Source: Alkaliphilus metalliredigens QYMF (GTDB taxonomy: Bacteria > Bacillota > Clostridia > Peptostreptococcales > Natronincolaceae). Taken from it: a DNA stretch of 64,000 nucleotides. Positions 25,246 through 33,735 of the stretch are shown here, piece after piece. The notes under the pieces were generated by a model. That model did not search any database. It worked only from the letters and a program-made list of their open reading frames with translations, and had not been told where the DNA came from. The translations under genes were made by a program, and so were the position numbers. The number at the start of each line of letters is the position of its first letter. Position 1 is the first letter of the stretch. The stretch is from positions 4,445,539 to 4,509,538 of the forward strand of contig NC_009633.1 in the NCBI RefSeq assembly GCF_000016985.1. Direction: 5' to 3'.

Positions 25246-26268
25246 TTGTCTGCATTATTTAGTCCCTTTACACTCAAGGATTTAACATTAAAAAATCGAA
25301 TTGTGATGGCACCGATGTGTCAATACAGCGCAAGTGAAACAGGATATGCCAATCAATGGCATCAGGTGCATTATGTTAGTCGTGCTGTTGGTGGTGTGGG
25401 GTTAATCTTACTTGAAGCAACTGCTGTAGAACCGAGAGGTCGTATTTCACAAAAGGACCTTGGTATCTGGGAAAATGGACATGTGACAGGTTTGAAATCC
25501 ATTGTCACCGCCTGCAAACAATATGGTGCACGGGTAGGTATTCAGTTAGCCCACGCAGGTAGAAAGTGTCATATCCCTTCAGAAAAAATTGTTGCTCCTA
25601 GTGCCATTGCCTTTAACGAAGAATATGCAACACCTACATCATTATCTCAAAATGAAATTCAGACCATTGTTCAAGCCTTTATTCATGGAGCTGCCCGGGC
25701 TTTAGAAGCTGGATTCGACGTCATTGAAGTTCATGGCGCCCATGGTTACTTAATTAATGAATTTTTATCCCCCCTGACCAATCATCGAGAGGATCAATAT
25801 GGCGGAAGTCCTGAAAACCGTGTGCGATTTCTTAAGGAAGTTTTAGAGGGTATTCAAGGAGTTTGGCCTAAAAATTTACCCATCATTCTTCGGGTTTCTG
25901 CAGAAGACTACATAAAAGAGGGTAACCATCCAGAAGATTTAGCTGAAATGATTAATCTTGTTAAGGAATATGGTATTGATATGGTTAACGTTAGCTCTGG
26001 TGCCGTTGTGCCTGCTAAAATCAAGCCTTACCCAGGCTATCAAATCCCGTTCTCCGAAACCATTAAAAAACAAACTAACTTGCCCACTATTGCGGGAGGA
26101 TTGATTACAACAGCTACCATGGCTGAAGAAGTTTTGCGCAATGAACGGGCAGACTTGGTTTATTTAGGCAGAGAGTTGCTACGCAATCCCTATTGGCCAT
26201 TACATTCAGCTAAAGAGGTTCGGGACGATATTTTATGGCCTCTTCAATATGAAATGAGTAAAGTATAG
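25246..26268 (+). CDS. namA: NADPH dehydrogenase, old yellow enzyme family (YqjM/NamA)
   Basis: A 340-residue FMN-dependent TIM barrel. Key features are APMCQYSA with the redox-tuning Cys25 typical of the YqjM subclass, the substrate-binding HGAHGYLINEFLSP and the LTNHREDQYGGS motif. It reduces activated C=C bonds of enones and nitro compounds. I set the start at the TTG (25246), 8 bases after AAGGG, giving an N terminus that aligns with YqjM; a GTG 9 bases earlier is possible. Closed by the terminator at 26309. Confidence 0.92.
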   Translation: MSALFSPFTLKDLTLKNRIVMAPMCQYSASETGYANQWHQVHYVSRAVGGVGLILLEATAVEPRGRISQKDLGIWENGHVTGLKSIVTACKQYGARVGIQLAHAGRKCHIPSEKIVAPSAIAFNEEYATPTSLSQNEIQTIVQAFIHGAARALEAGFDVIEVHGAHGYLINEFLSPLTNHREDQYGGSPENRVRFLKEVLEGIQGVWPKNLPIILRVSAEDYIKEGNHPEDLAEMINLVKEYGIDMVNVSSGAVVPAKIKPYPGYQIPFSETIKKQTNLPTIAGGLITTATMAEEVLRNERADLVYLGRELLRNPYWPLHSAKEVRDDILWPLQYEMSKV

Positions 26269-26308
26269 TAAAATTCCTTTTTATTAAAAATTTCAAGTGC
26301 TTAAATAG

Positions 26309-26349
26309 AAAAGTGGTAGATGCATTGTTAAGTGCATCTACCACTTTCT
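26309..26349. terminator. bidirectional terminator
   Basis: Stem AAAGTGGTAGATGCA/TGCATCTACCACTTT between the convergent namA-like and M20 genes. Confidence 0.9.
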
Positions 26350-27547
26350 ATTCCTTCCCAAGTACCCTCAACACATTCTTCACTTGAAGTGCCACACCAA
26401 TTTCTAAACAATCCTCATCTACGTCAAAGAGACCATTATGTCCATCATGAATCATTCCCTTTTCTTCATTACGACAACCCAATCGATAAAAAGCTCCCGG
26501 TGCCTCTTGTAGGAAATAAGCGAAGTCTTCCACACCTAAGCTCGGACTTTTTATAATCTTCACCTTATCTGGACCTAATAACGCTTCAGCATTTGCCTTG
26601 ACACTCTCCACCATTTCATCATGATTGATTAAGGCGGTGTATCCCTTCTTTCGAAGAACTTCACCACTGCCTCCCATTGCTTCAGCCACCTGGAGGACAA
26701 TTTTTTCAATACGCTCCAGAACCCGTTCTCTTACGTTTGGATCTAATGTTCTAACAGTCCCTACCATTTCCACTTTATCTGCAATAATATTGCCCTGGGT
26801 TCCCCCATTAATTTTCCCTAGGGTCACAACTGCAGAATCCCGTGGGTCGACATTTCTACTCACAATGGTTTGTAGGGCATTAATCACTTGCCCTGCCATC
26901 ATAATGGTGTCCACTCCAGAATGAGGATAAGCGCCATGGGTACTTTTACCGTGTAGTGTAATTTTAATGCTATCGGAGGATGCATTCATCTGTCCAAATT
27001 TCAATCCAATTTCACCCGTGGGCATTTCTGGGGACACATGAAGGCCAAAGACTGCATCCACCTTAGGATTTTCCATCACACCTGCCTCAATCATTGACTC
27101 CGCCCCACCGAAGGTTTCCTCTGCTGGTTGAAAGAACAACTTCACATTTCCCTTTAATTGAGCCCTCATATCATTGAGTATTTTCGCCGCACCTAATAAA
27201 ATCGTTGTATGGGCATCATGACCACAGGCATGCATTTTTCCCGGCACCTTAGACCGATAGGGTACATCCTTGGCATCATCAATGGGCAAAGCATCCATAT
27301 CGGCCCGTAATGCCACGGTCTTACCTTCATGTTTTCCTTTAATAAAGCCCACTACAGCTGTGTGAGCAATATTGGTTTGATAAGGAATGCCCATTTCATC
27401 TAGCAGCCTTATGATTTTTTCTTGAGTCCTAAATTCTTCTCTGCCTAATTCTGGGTACTGATGAAAATCTCTTCTTATTTCTACCATCCACCGCTTCATT
27501 GCAACGGCTTGCTCTAAAATTTCATCCTTCTCATCTCTTTTACTCAT
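26348..27547 (-). CDS. M20D family amidohydrolase (possible N-acetyl-diaminopimelate deacetylase)
   Basis: A 399-residue dinuclear metallopeptidase-type deacylase. Seen are RRDFHQYPELG, the metal motif MHACGHDAHT, catalytic Glu in QPAEETFGGA, a second metal His in FGLHVSPE, the lid dimerisation domain in the middle, and SLGVEDFAYF. Members include N-acetyldiaminopimelate deacetylase, aminoacylase and hippurate hydrolase. The lysA gene immediately upstream (53-base gap, same strand) makes the lysine pathway plausible, but sequence alone does not separate these activities. Confidence 0.88.
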   Translation of the reverse strand: MSKRDEKDEILEQAVAMKRWMVEIRRDFHQYPELGREEFRTQEKIIRLLDEMGIPYQTNIAHTAVVGFIKGKHEGKTVALRADMDALPIDDAKDVPYRSKVPGKMHACGHDAHTTILLGAAKILNDMRAQLKGNVKLFFQPAEETFGGAESMIEAGVMENPKVDAVFGLHVSPEMPTGEIGLKFGQMNASSDSIKITLHGKSTHGAYPHSGVDTIMMAGQVINALQTIVSRNVDPRDSAVVTLGKINGGTQGNIIADKVEMVGTVRTLDPNVRERVLERIEKIVLQVAEAMGGSGEVLRKKGYTALINHDEMVESVKANAEALLGPDKVKIIKSPSLGVEDFAYFLQEAPGAFYRLGCRNEEKGMIHDGHNGLFDVDEDCLEIGVALQVKNVLRVLGKE

Positions 27548-27599
27548 TTAACGGTTTCCCCCACCTCTCCTTTGCTCTATTTCATTAATAATTCTCCTT

Positions 27600-28901
27600 C
27601 TACCTTCTTAAACTGTTTGGCATTTGCTCTCTACTCAATAGGTCTCCATAGGTTTCTCGTTGAACCATGATCTCCGCCTTACCTTGGTCCACTAGTACCA
27701 CGGCAGGTCTTGGCAAACGATTATAATTACTAGCCATAGAGAAGTTATATGCTCCCGTACTTAATACAGCCAAGAGATCCCCAGTCTGTATTTGCGGTGC
27801 CTGTAAATCCCAAATCAAAATATCTCCAGATTCACAGCATTTCCCAGCTATGGTTACAATTTGATCTTTTTCTTCATCAATTTTATTGGCCACCACTGCA
27901 TCATACTTGGCATTATATAGGGCAGGTCTCGGATTATCTGGTAATCCACCATCTACACTGGCATAGGTTCTTACATCGGGAATCTCCTTGACTGTCCCAA
28001 TGCGATAAAGTGTAATTCCTGCCTCCCCTACAATCCATCGCCCAGGCTCAATGATGATTGTGGGAACCTCAAGTCCTACTTTTTCACAGGCATCCTTGAT
28101 TGTTTCCATGATTGCATCGGTAAAATAACCCAATGGCCGAGGCGCTTCATCTACATACTTGATACCAAATCCCCCACCAGTGTTTAATTCTTCTGTTATG
28201 AATTCTAAATGGTCCTTGAGGTGCTTCATCAGATTGACCAGTACCTGAGTAGCATCGGTATAAGAATCATTTTCAAAAAGTTGAGATCCAATATGAAAAT
28301 GGAAGCCCTTTAACTTTATATAAGGGGATTCCATTGTTTGTTTCACAGCACTTTCAATGATTTCAGGCTGTAGTGGAATACCAAACTTTGAATCTTTTTG
28401 TCCCGTCACAATATATGCATGGGTTTTCCCCTCTACCCCTGGTGTCACTCTAAAGAGTACATCGACTTTTTTCCCTTGCTCCTTAGCAATCTGTTGAAGC
28501 ATTTCTAATTCAAGTAAATTATCTACTATGATTCGACCTACCCCATGCTCCACAGCTAAATAAAGCTCTTCAAAGGATTTATTATTCCCATGAAACATAG
28601 TCTTCTCCATTGGGAATCCCGCTTGAACAGCTGTATATATTTCACCACCCGAGACAACATCTAAACCAAGTCCTTCACTTTCAATAATTCGACACATGGC
28701 CATGGTTAAGAATGCTTTACTTGCATAGGCAGCCTTTGTATTTTCATATTTTTGTAGAAAAGTTTCACGAATTTCTTTACATCGTTCTTGAATTTTTTCC
28801 TTTGACAACACATAAAGTGGCGTTCCATACCGTTCAGCTAATTCCACGGTATTACACCCTCCGAACATGAAATGTTTATTATTCTCATTCTGCTTTTCCA
28901 T
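27600..28901 (-). CDS. lysA: diaminopimelate decarboxylase
   Basis: A 433-residue PLP enzyme, fold type III, converting meso-diaminopimelate to lysine. The PLP lysine is Lys62 in AAYASKAF; the glycine loop NTGGGFGI, HFHIGSQ, and the C-terminal GKCCESGDI with YNFSMASNYN are all present. I use the ATG at 28901, preceded by GAGGAGATGG; the frame runs 20 codons further up without a good ribosome site. No lysine riboswitch is seen in the 200 bases upstream. Confidence 0.95.
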   Translation of the reverse strand: MEKQNENNKHFMFGGCNTVELAERYGTPLYVLSKEKIQERCKEIRETFLQKYENTKAAYASKAFLTMAMCRIIESEGLGLDVVSGGEIYTAVQAGFPMEKTMFHGNNKSFEELYLAVEHGVGRIIVDNLLELEMLQQIAKEQGKKVDVLFRVTPGVEGKTHAYIVTGQKDSKFGIPLQPEIIESAVKQTMESPYIKLKGFHFHIGSQLFENDSYTDATQVLVNLMKHLKDHLEFITEELNTGGGFGIKYVDEAPRPLGYFTDAIMETIKDACEKVGLEVPTIIIEPGRWIVGEAGITLYRIGTVKEIPDVRTYASVDGGLPDNPRPALYNAKYDAVVANKIDEEKDQIVTIAGKCCESGDILIWDLQAPQIQTGDLLAVLSTGAYNFSMASNYNRLPRPAVVLVDQGKAEIMVQRETYGDLLSREQMPNSLRR

Positions 28902-29110
28902 TTTTCCATCTCCTCGCTCATTATGACCAAACCAATTAATGGTCTTCTTATATAAAGACAATCCCTGAATTTCTTTGATTCCTATTCCAGGTTCATCATT
29001 TCCCCTTGACTAATTAAATAATTTTTCTTCTATTTGCATTATTATTCTATCTCAAATCACAGTCATTTGCAATTATTTGACATCAATTGCCATAGTGGAT
29101 GATAGCAAGC

Positions 29111-30550
29111 TTATATTTCGAAGGAGACATACTTCGTCTCTAAGAATCCTTCAATTCCATAGTGTCCTCCTTCACGGCCTATTCCACTTTCTTTAAATCC
29201 TCCGAATGGTGCTTGTGGCGTTGATGGTACGCCATCATTCACACCCACGATACCATAGGCTAAGGCTTCCGACACACGGAATCCCTTGGCTAATGATTGG
29301 GTGAAGAAGTATGCCGCCAAGCCATATTTCGTATCATTTGCTCGTGCAATGACTTCTTCTTCTGATTTAAACGACACCACAGGAATAACAGGTCCAAAGG
29401 TTTCTTCCTTCATGATTAGCATTTCTTCGGTTACATTAGATAAAAGTGTAGGCTGATAAAAATAGCCCCCTGCAGCAGATGAACCCCGATGAAAACCTTC
29501 CCCTCCAAATTCTATCTTGGCACCTTTGTTTACTGCATCTTCTATATGGGTCTTCACCTTTTCATAGGCATTTTGGTCAATTAATGGGCCTAGGTGCACC
29601 CCTTCTTCTAACCCGCTTCCAATTTTGTAGTTCTTTAATTTTTCCTTCATTTTCAAAATAAAATCATCGATAATTCCTTCTTGAACATAAAAGCGATTGG
29701 AAGCTACACAAACTTGCCCACAATTTCGAAGCTTTGAATTCAACGCTCCCGTTACTGCTTTATCCAAGTCTGCATCATCAAAAACAATAAATGGTGCATG
29801 TCCACCGAGCTCCAAAGAAATACGCTTTACCGTGGCACCAGCCTGGGTCATTAATTTTTTCCCAACTTCTGTGGAACCCGTGAAAGTCAATTTCCTAACT
29901 CGAAAATCATTCATTAATGTCTCCCCAATCTTGCTTGCATCTCCAATCACAAGATTAACAACCCCCTTAGGAAATCCCGCCTTTTCACATAGCTCAAAAA
30001 TCTTAATGGCAGTTAAGGGTGTGCTTGAAGCAGGTTTTAAAACAACGGTACAGCCTGCCGCCAAAGCAGGAGCCATTTTTCTAGTAATCATAGCCGCGGG
30101 AAAATTCCAAGGTGTAATGGCTGCTACCACACCAACTGGTTGCTTTAACACCATAATTCGTTTGTTTTCTTTAGATGCCGGGATTGTTTCACCGTATACA
30201 CGTTTTGCCTCTTCGGCATACCACTCTACGAATCCTGCCCCATAAACCACTTCTCCCATGGCTTCCTGTAAAGGCTTTCCTTGTTCTAATGTCATGATTT
30301 TTGCAATCTCATCCTTATGTTCAATCATCAAATGATAAAGCTTTGTTAAGTAGTTAGCTCTTTCCCCCGCAGTGGTTTTCGACCAGGTTTTGAAGGCTTT
30401 ATCAGCACTTTCGATAGCCCTTTCCGTCTCTGCGTATCCAGCTTTAGCTATGTACACCAATATATCTCCCGTAGCAGGATTGACGACTTCTAATTTTTCT
30501 CCTTCTTTGCCTTCAACCCACTGTCCATCAATATACATTTTACAATTCAT
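29111..30550 (-). CDS. aldehyde dehydrogenase, succinate-semialdehyde dehydrogenase type
   Basis: A 479-residue NAD(P)-dependent aldehyde dehydrogenase. Motifs are TPWNFPAAM, KPASSTPLTA, FTGSTEVGK (cofactor), catalytic Glu in LELGGHAP and catalytic Cys in NCGQVCVASNR, with PFGGFKESGIGREGG near the end. Overall pattern is closest to GabD/succinate-semialdehyde or glutarate-semialdehyde dehydrogenases. The ATG at 30550 has GGAGGCAG upstream; earlier frames lack a site. No pathway partner is adjacent, so the substrate is uncertain. Confidence 0.9.
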   Translation of the reverse strand: MNCKMYIDGQWVEGKEGEKLEVVNPATGDILVYIAKAGYAETERAIESADKAFKTWSKTTAGERANYLTKLYHLMIEHKDEIAKIMTLEQGKPLQEAMGEVVYGAGFVEWYAEEAKRVYGETIPASKENKRIMVLKQPVGVVAAITPWNFPAAMITRKMAPALAAGCTVVLKPASSTPLTAIKIFELCEKAGFPKGVVNLVIGDASKIGETLMNDFRVRKLTFTGSTEVGKKLMTQAGATVKRISLELGGHAPFIVFDDADLDKAVTGALNSKLRNCGQVCVASNRFYVQEGIIDDFILKMKEKLKNYKIGSGLEEGVHLGPLIDQNAYEKVKTHIEDAVNKGAKIEFGGEGFHRGSSAAGGYFYQPTLLSNVTEEMLIMKEETFGPVIPVVSFKSEEEVIARANDTKYGLAAYFFTQSLAKGFRVSEALAYGIVGVNDGVPSTPQAPFGGFKESGIGREGGHYGIEGFLETKYVSFEI

Positions 30551-30791
30551 TTTTCTGCCTCCTTCTCCTTTTAAAACGATTATTACAGTATAGTCATTAC
30601 TCACATTATACCCAAAAGATCCATAATACTACAATAATGTCTCCTATCATTTAATTACATTGCTGAGGATACATTTGAAATGCATAAAAACAATACTCCC
30701 ATCGTAGTCTAATATATATTATAATAGTTAAGGTAGTCATTCATAGGGAGAGTACTACACATCACTAGTAATTAAAAAGGAGGATCTCATT

Positions 30792-31619
30792 GTGACAACA
30801 TTCAAAGCCATTTTGCTTGGCATCGTACAAGGTTTAACAGAATTTTTACCAGTTAGTAGCTCTGGCCACTTAGCTGTTACCCAGCATCTACTTGGGGTTC
30901 CTGAAGATCGCATTTTGTTTCTAACAATTCTATTACACGTTGGAACACTTTTTTCTGTTTTCTTTGTGTATGCAGATGATATTTTTATGATATGTAAGGA
31001 ATTTATACTCATGATCGTGGATTTGTTAACAGGTAAAGGGATACGGGTGAATAACCAATATCGAAAGTTGGGCCTACTCATCATTGTGGCCACCATTCCC
31101 ACTGGAATCATAGGTCTTTTTTTCAAAGACCTATTTACTAGCTTCTATAATTCAACCCTAATCATTGGGATTTCTTTACTGGTTACTGGAACCCTGTTAT
31201 GGACCGCTGAAAAGGTCAATACAGGAAAGCGAGATATTAAGGATATGAATTGGTTTGACGCTGTTATTGTAGGATTATTTCAAGGATTAGCCATTACTCC
31301 AGGGATTTCCAGATCAGGATCCACCATCGTTGGTTCTCTTTTTAGGGGCTTTAACAAAGAACTGGCCACTAAATTTTCTTTTTTAATTTCTATTCCAGCA
31401 ATTTTAGGTGCAACAGTCTTTGAAGTAAAGGATGTTCTGGAGGTAGGCTTAGGAGATTTCACCCTAACAATGCTTATTGCAGGAGTCCTAGCCTCCTTTT
31501 TATCCGGCGTATTTGCCATCCGAACTTTGATTAACTTTATAAAAAAAGAAAAGCTATATTATTTCTCCTATTATACTTGGACTGTTGGTTCCATCGTTAT
31601 TCTGTTTTCTCTTCTTTAG
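30792..31619 (+). CDS. uppP: undecaprenyl-diphosphatase UppP/BacA
   Basis: A 275-residue membrane phosphatase that recycles undecaprenyl pyrophosphate for wall synthesis and confers bacitracin tolerance. It has both signature loops: GLTEFLPVSSSGHL (Glu17 and the Ser run) and TPGISRSGSTI. GTG start with GGAGG 9 bases upstream. Last host gene before the prophage; its terminator remains intact. Confidence 0.95.
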   Translation: MTTFKAILLGIVQGLTEFLPVSSSGHLAVTQHLLGVPEDRILFLTILLHVGTLFSVFFVYADDIFMICKEFILMIVDLLTGKGIRVNNQYRKLGLLIIVATIPTGIIGLFFKDLFTSFYNSTLIIGISLLVTGTLLWTAEKVNTGKRDIKDMNWFDAVIVGLFQGLAITPGISRSGSTIVGSLFRGFNKELATKFSFLISIPAILGATVFEVKDVLEVGLGDFTLTMLIAGVLASFLSGVFAIRTLINFIKKEKLYYFSYYTWTVGSIVILFSLL

Positions 31620-31645
31620 TTTTTAAAATAATAGGGTTACTTTAA

Positions 31646-31697
31646 TAAAAAGAGTAAAGTCCTGCGACATAGAATCGCTGAACTTTACTCTTTTTAT
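31646..31697 (+). terminator. terminator after uppP
   Basis: Stem AAAAAGAGTAAAGT/ACTTTACTCTTTTT with a T run. Bidirectional in appearance. Confidence 0.9.
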
Positions 31698-31783
31698 GTT
31701 ATTGTAGTAAAGAATTATCTTTTCTATATTATGAAGATTTCCTCCGTATAAACATACTAAAACTTGTTTAATTACTTTTTCAG

Positions 31784-31822
31784 TGTAGTTTCGCAAACTT
31801 TTTTGCAAAAATTCGCAAGATA
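31784..31822 (+). repeat. candidate right terminus of the prophage with three transposase-type repeats
   Basis: Starts with 5'-TG followed by three related units: TTTCGCAAAC (31789), TTTTGCAAAA (31801) and ATTCGCAAGA (31811), spaced 12 and 10 bases. Mu-family ends begin with TG and carry tandem transposase sites. Location fits: outside the recombinase terminator and inside the uppP terminator. The matching left end is not in the window. Confidence 0.55.
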
Positions 31823-31832
31823 ACTTTCAAAA

Positions 31833-31877
31833 AAAACTGTGGATATATGGGTTATTTTATTAACCTATCCACAGTTC
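31833..31877 (-). terminator. terminator after the tyrosine recombinase
   Basis: Minus strand: ACTGTGGATA and TATCCACAGT outer arms, inner GGTTA/TAACC, followed by eight T. A strong intrinsic terminator facing the phage end. Confidence 0.9.
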
Positions 31878-31909
31878 TATTTTATATGTTTTTATGTAAT
31901 TTTTCTAGT

Positions 31910-32909
31910 CTATTGGATCATGTGCTTTCTGTATTCGTGCTCTACGTTTGTGTTCGATATCTGAGCATATATTTGAGTTATCGAAGCATCTTCGTGTCCG
32001 AGGATTGCCTGTACGGTTCCTAAGTCAGCCCCGCTATTAAGTAAATGAGTGGCCATAGTGTGCCTAATCAAATGAGGATAGATACTTTTCTTGATTCCCG
32101 ATGTTTTTTCTATCTTGTCAAATTCCCGTTCTATGCTCCTTCGTCCTAGTTTTTTTACTGGATTTCTTTCAGTTACAAACAGAGCTTCTTCCTCATCTAA
32201 TCTTGCCATGAGATACTTCTGGATATGTACTTTTGCCTTAGCATTGATATAAACCGTTCTTTCTTTGTTTCCCTTACCGATAACCTTTAACTGTAATCTT
32301 TGCCAGTCTATATCGTACTTTTTAACATTTTCTACTTCCTCCAGTCTGCACCCAGTACTATAAAAAAAATTCTAACAAAGCCTTTTGTCTATAAGTCTTG
32401 CAACCGTCTCTTAGTATTTCCATTTCTTCATTTGTGAGTGCCTTCCTGATTCTTTTTTCTGGCTTAAGGGATTTGATTTTTCTAAGTGGACTTTTATTTA
32501 TGTATTCTTCATCTTCAAGCCATCTAAAAAATCCTCTTAAGATATCTGTTTCGGTCCCTATCGTGCCATTTTTTACACCTGTTTTAGCGTAGCTTGCTAA
32601 ATACATCCTGATGTCCATTGTCGTGACATCCTCAACGTTTTTGCGCATATAATAGGCAAACCTATTCAGATTTCTACTATAACCTTCAAGCGTCCTCATT
32701 GCTAGTCCGTCAATTTTCTTAGAAGCTAGATATAGTAGAATTTTGTCGTTCATGTCATCTTGGACAACTAATGACCTCTGGGCAGGATTTACATCATAAT
32801 CATAGAGCACTTCTTGGATGATCTGTCGAGCCTTTTGCTGATCTAGCATTCCATTAAATTCTAGGTCTAGTCTTCCTACGATCCTAACAACAGCTTCTTC
32901 TTTTCTCAA
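31910..32909 (-). pseudogene. tyrosine recombinase/integrase interrupted by a frameshift
   Basis: Two frames together encode one recombinase of about 330 residues. The N part (32358-32909, TTG start) has the SAM-like core-binding domain. The C part continues in another frame with Arg in STGCRLEEV, Lys in GKGNKERTV, HLIRH, LGHEDASIT and the nucleophile Tyr in QIYAQI, so all catalytic residues survive. The break is a run of eight A on the plus strand (32362-32369); seven would restore one open frame. It could be a mutation, a sequencing error, or be rescued by RNA polymerase slippage. XerC/D-like; relation to the transposable phage is discussed in findings. Confidence 0.8.
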
Positions 32910-32918
32910 TCTAATCTC

Positions 32919-32941
32919 CTCCTGTGTTTCTCACACAGGAG
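32919..32941 (-). promoter_or_regulatory. inverted repeat at the recombinase start site
   Basis: Nine-base perfect arms CTCCTGTGT/ACACAGGAG with a five-base loop, overlapping the predicted transcription start and abutting the GGAGG ribosome site of the TTG start. Operator or RNA hairpin controlling the recombinase. Confidence 0.5.
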
Positions 32942-32970
32942 ATATAAATCCTAAATACAATTCTTGTCAA
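32942..32970 (-). promoter_or_regulatory. recombinase promoter
   Basis: TTGACA (32965-32970), 17-base spacer, TTATAT (32942-32947), reading into the recombinase. Confidence 0.6.
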
Positions 32971-33026
32971 AAATTACATATGGTGATATACTATAGGCAA
33001 GATCTCCTACGTGAGATTGGATTTGA

Positions 33027-33064
33027 AAAGAGCCTTTTACTTTGCGAGTGGGGGCTCTTTTCTC
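33027..33064 (+). terminator. possible terminator hairpin
   Basis: Stem GAAAAGAGCC/GGCTCTTTTC. Poly-T follows only on the plus strand, although the late phage operon arrives on the minus strand, where TTTTC follows the stem. It may end the late operon or act as an attenuator for the LexA-box promoter transcript. Confidence 0.5.
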
Positions 33065-33082
33065 TTTTTTGTTCCTATCTAT

Positions 33083-33111
33083 ATTATACCAAACATATGT
33101 TCTGTTTACAA
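33083..33111 (-). promoter_or_regulatory. promoter with LexA (SOS) box in the spacer
   Basis: TTGTAA (33106-33111), 17-base spacer, TATAAT (33083-33088), facing the recombinase. The spacer contains GAACATATGTTT (33091-33102), a match to the Firmicute LexA operator GAAC-N4-GTT(C/T), so LexA binding would block polymerase. Confidence 0.65.
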
Positions 33112-33165
33112 TTATTTTCCAACTTTTTTTATTGATATTTGAACCTTTTATGACGTCTAAAGTTC

Positions 33166-33342
33166 CTATTGTGTTGTTAAATACTTAAATACATCTACAG
33201 CTTTACAATAAAATTCATGTTTAATTTTAAGCGTAATAACTTTTGATTCATCAATATTGCAATACTCTAAGAGGTGTTCTATGCCTTCTTTTTGATGTCT
33301 CCAAAATTTTAATTGTCTTTTAAAAATAATTCGCTTTATAAT
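33166..33342 (-). CDS. small phage protein with probable ATT start
   Basis: Open frame of 58 codons right after xkdX, rich in Lys, Ile and Phe, with no membrane segment. AGGAGG lies 8 bases before an ATT codon; there is no ATG, GTG or TTG near the start, and the site overlaps the xkdX stop. Either initiation uses ATT (or the following ATA), or the frame is fortuitous. The strong ribosome site and position argue for a real gene. Family not recognised. Confidence 0.5.
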   Translation of the reverse strand: MIKRIIFKRQLKFWRHQKEGIEHLLEYCNIDESKVITLKIKHEFYCKAVDVFKYLTTQ

Positions 33343-33358
33343 AACAACGACCTCCTAA

Positions 33359-33493
33359 TTATGACTTAGCAGGATATAAAAATCCCGTTATTTCTTGATA
33401 TTCTTCTTCTGAAATTGCCTTACCTACTACATTAAAAACTCTGTCAATACTCCATAGTCCTGTTTCGTAATACTCTTTTACTCTATTAAACAT
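33359..33493 (-). CDS. xkdX: XkdX family phage protein
   Basis: A 44-residue protein, too short for many gene callers, with the XkdX pattern: VKEYYETGLWSIDRVFNVVGKAISEEEYQEITG. The family occurs at the end of tail-fibre modules in PBSX-like and Mu-like Firmicute phages. It overlaps the upstream gene by 8 bases, indicating coupling. Function unknown. Confidence 0.85.
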   Translation of the reverse strand: MFNRVKEYYETGLWSIDRVFNVVGKAISEEEYQEITGFLYPAKS

Positions 33494-33734
33494 CAATATC
33501 AACCCCTGTCATTATGGCTATATAATCAATATCAGCTCTATTCTTTTCTTCAAGTGTCGGTTCTTTCGGTGCTATCGGTTCTAAATCCTTTCTTGCTTGA
33601 TATTCTTCTTCTGTTAATATCTCAATTTCTTCTTCTGTAAGTCCTGCATTTAGTGCGTTTTGTAGCATTATTTCAGAGGAATTACTAGAACCATCTATTA
33701 CCTTTGTAGTGTTTTTAATTACGCAATATTTCAT
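33486..33734 (-). CDS. XkdW-like phage tail-region protein
   Basis: An 82-residue acidic protein whose C-terminal half (LTEEEYQARKDLEPIAP...RADIDYIAIMTGVDI) resembles XkdW-type proteins that follow tail fibres in PBSX-like phages. The ATG at 33734 has GGAGGG upstream. It lies between the fibre gene and xkdX and may assist fibre assembly; that is inferred from position. Confidence 0.6.
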   Translation of the reverse strand: MKYCVIKNTTKVIDGSSNSSEIMLQNALNAGLTEEEIEILTEEEYQARKDLEPIAPKEPTLEEKNRADIDYIAIMTGVDIDV

Positions 33735-33735
33735 T

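Noticed and set aside
28902-29110. Lysine riboswitch upstream of lysA
   Set aside because: No L-box motifs or long five-helix fold seen in the interval.
29697-30245. 182-codon frame opposite the aldehyde dehydrogenase gene
   Set aside because: Antisense shadow of a well-conserved gene with no ribosome site.
30755-31126. 123-codon frame antisense to uppP
   Set aside because: Shadow of uppP; low-complexity basic sequence.
32358-32372. T_TTT_TTA as a -1 programmed frameshift site in the recombinase
   Set aside because: A -1 shift leads to the wrong frame; the intact C-terminal half needs +1/-2 or loss of one base.
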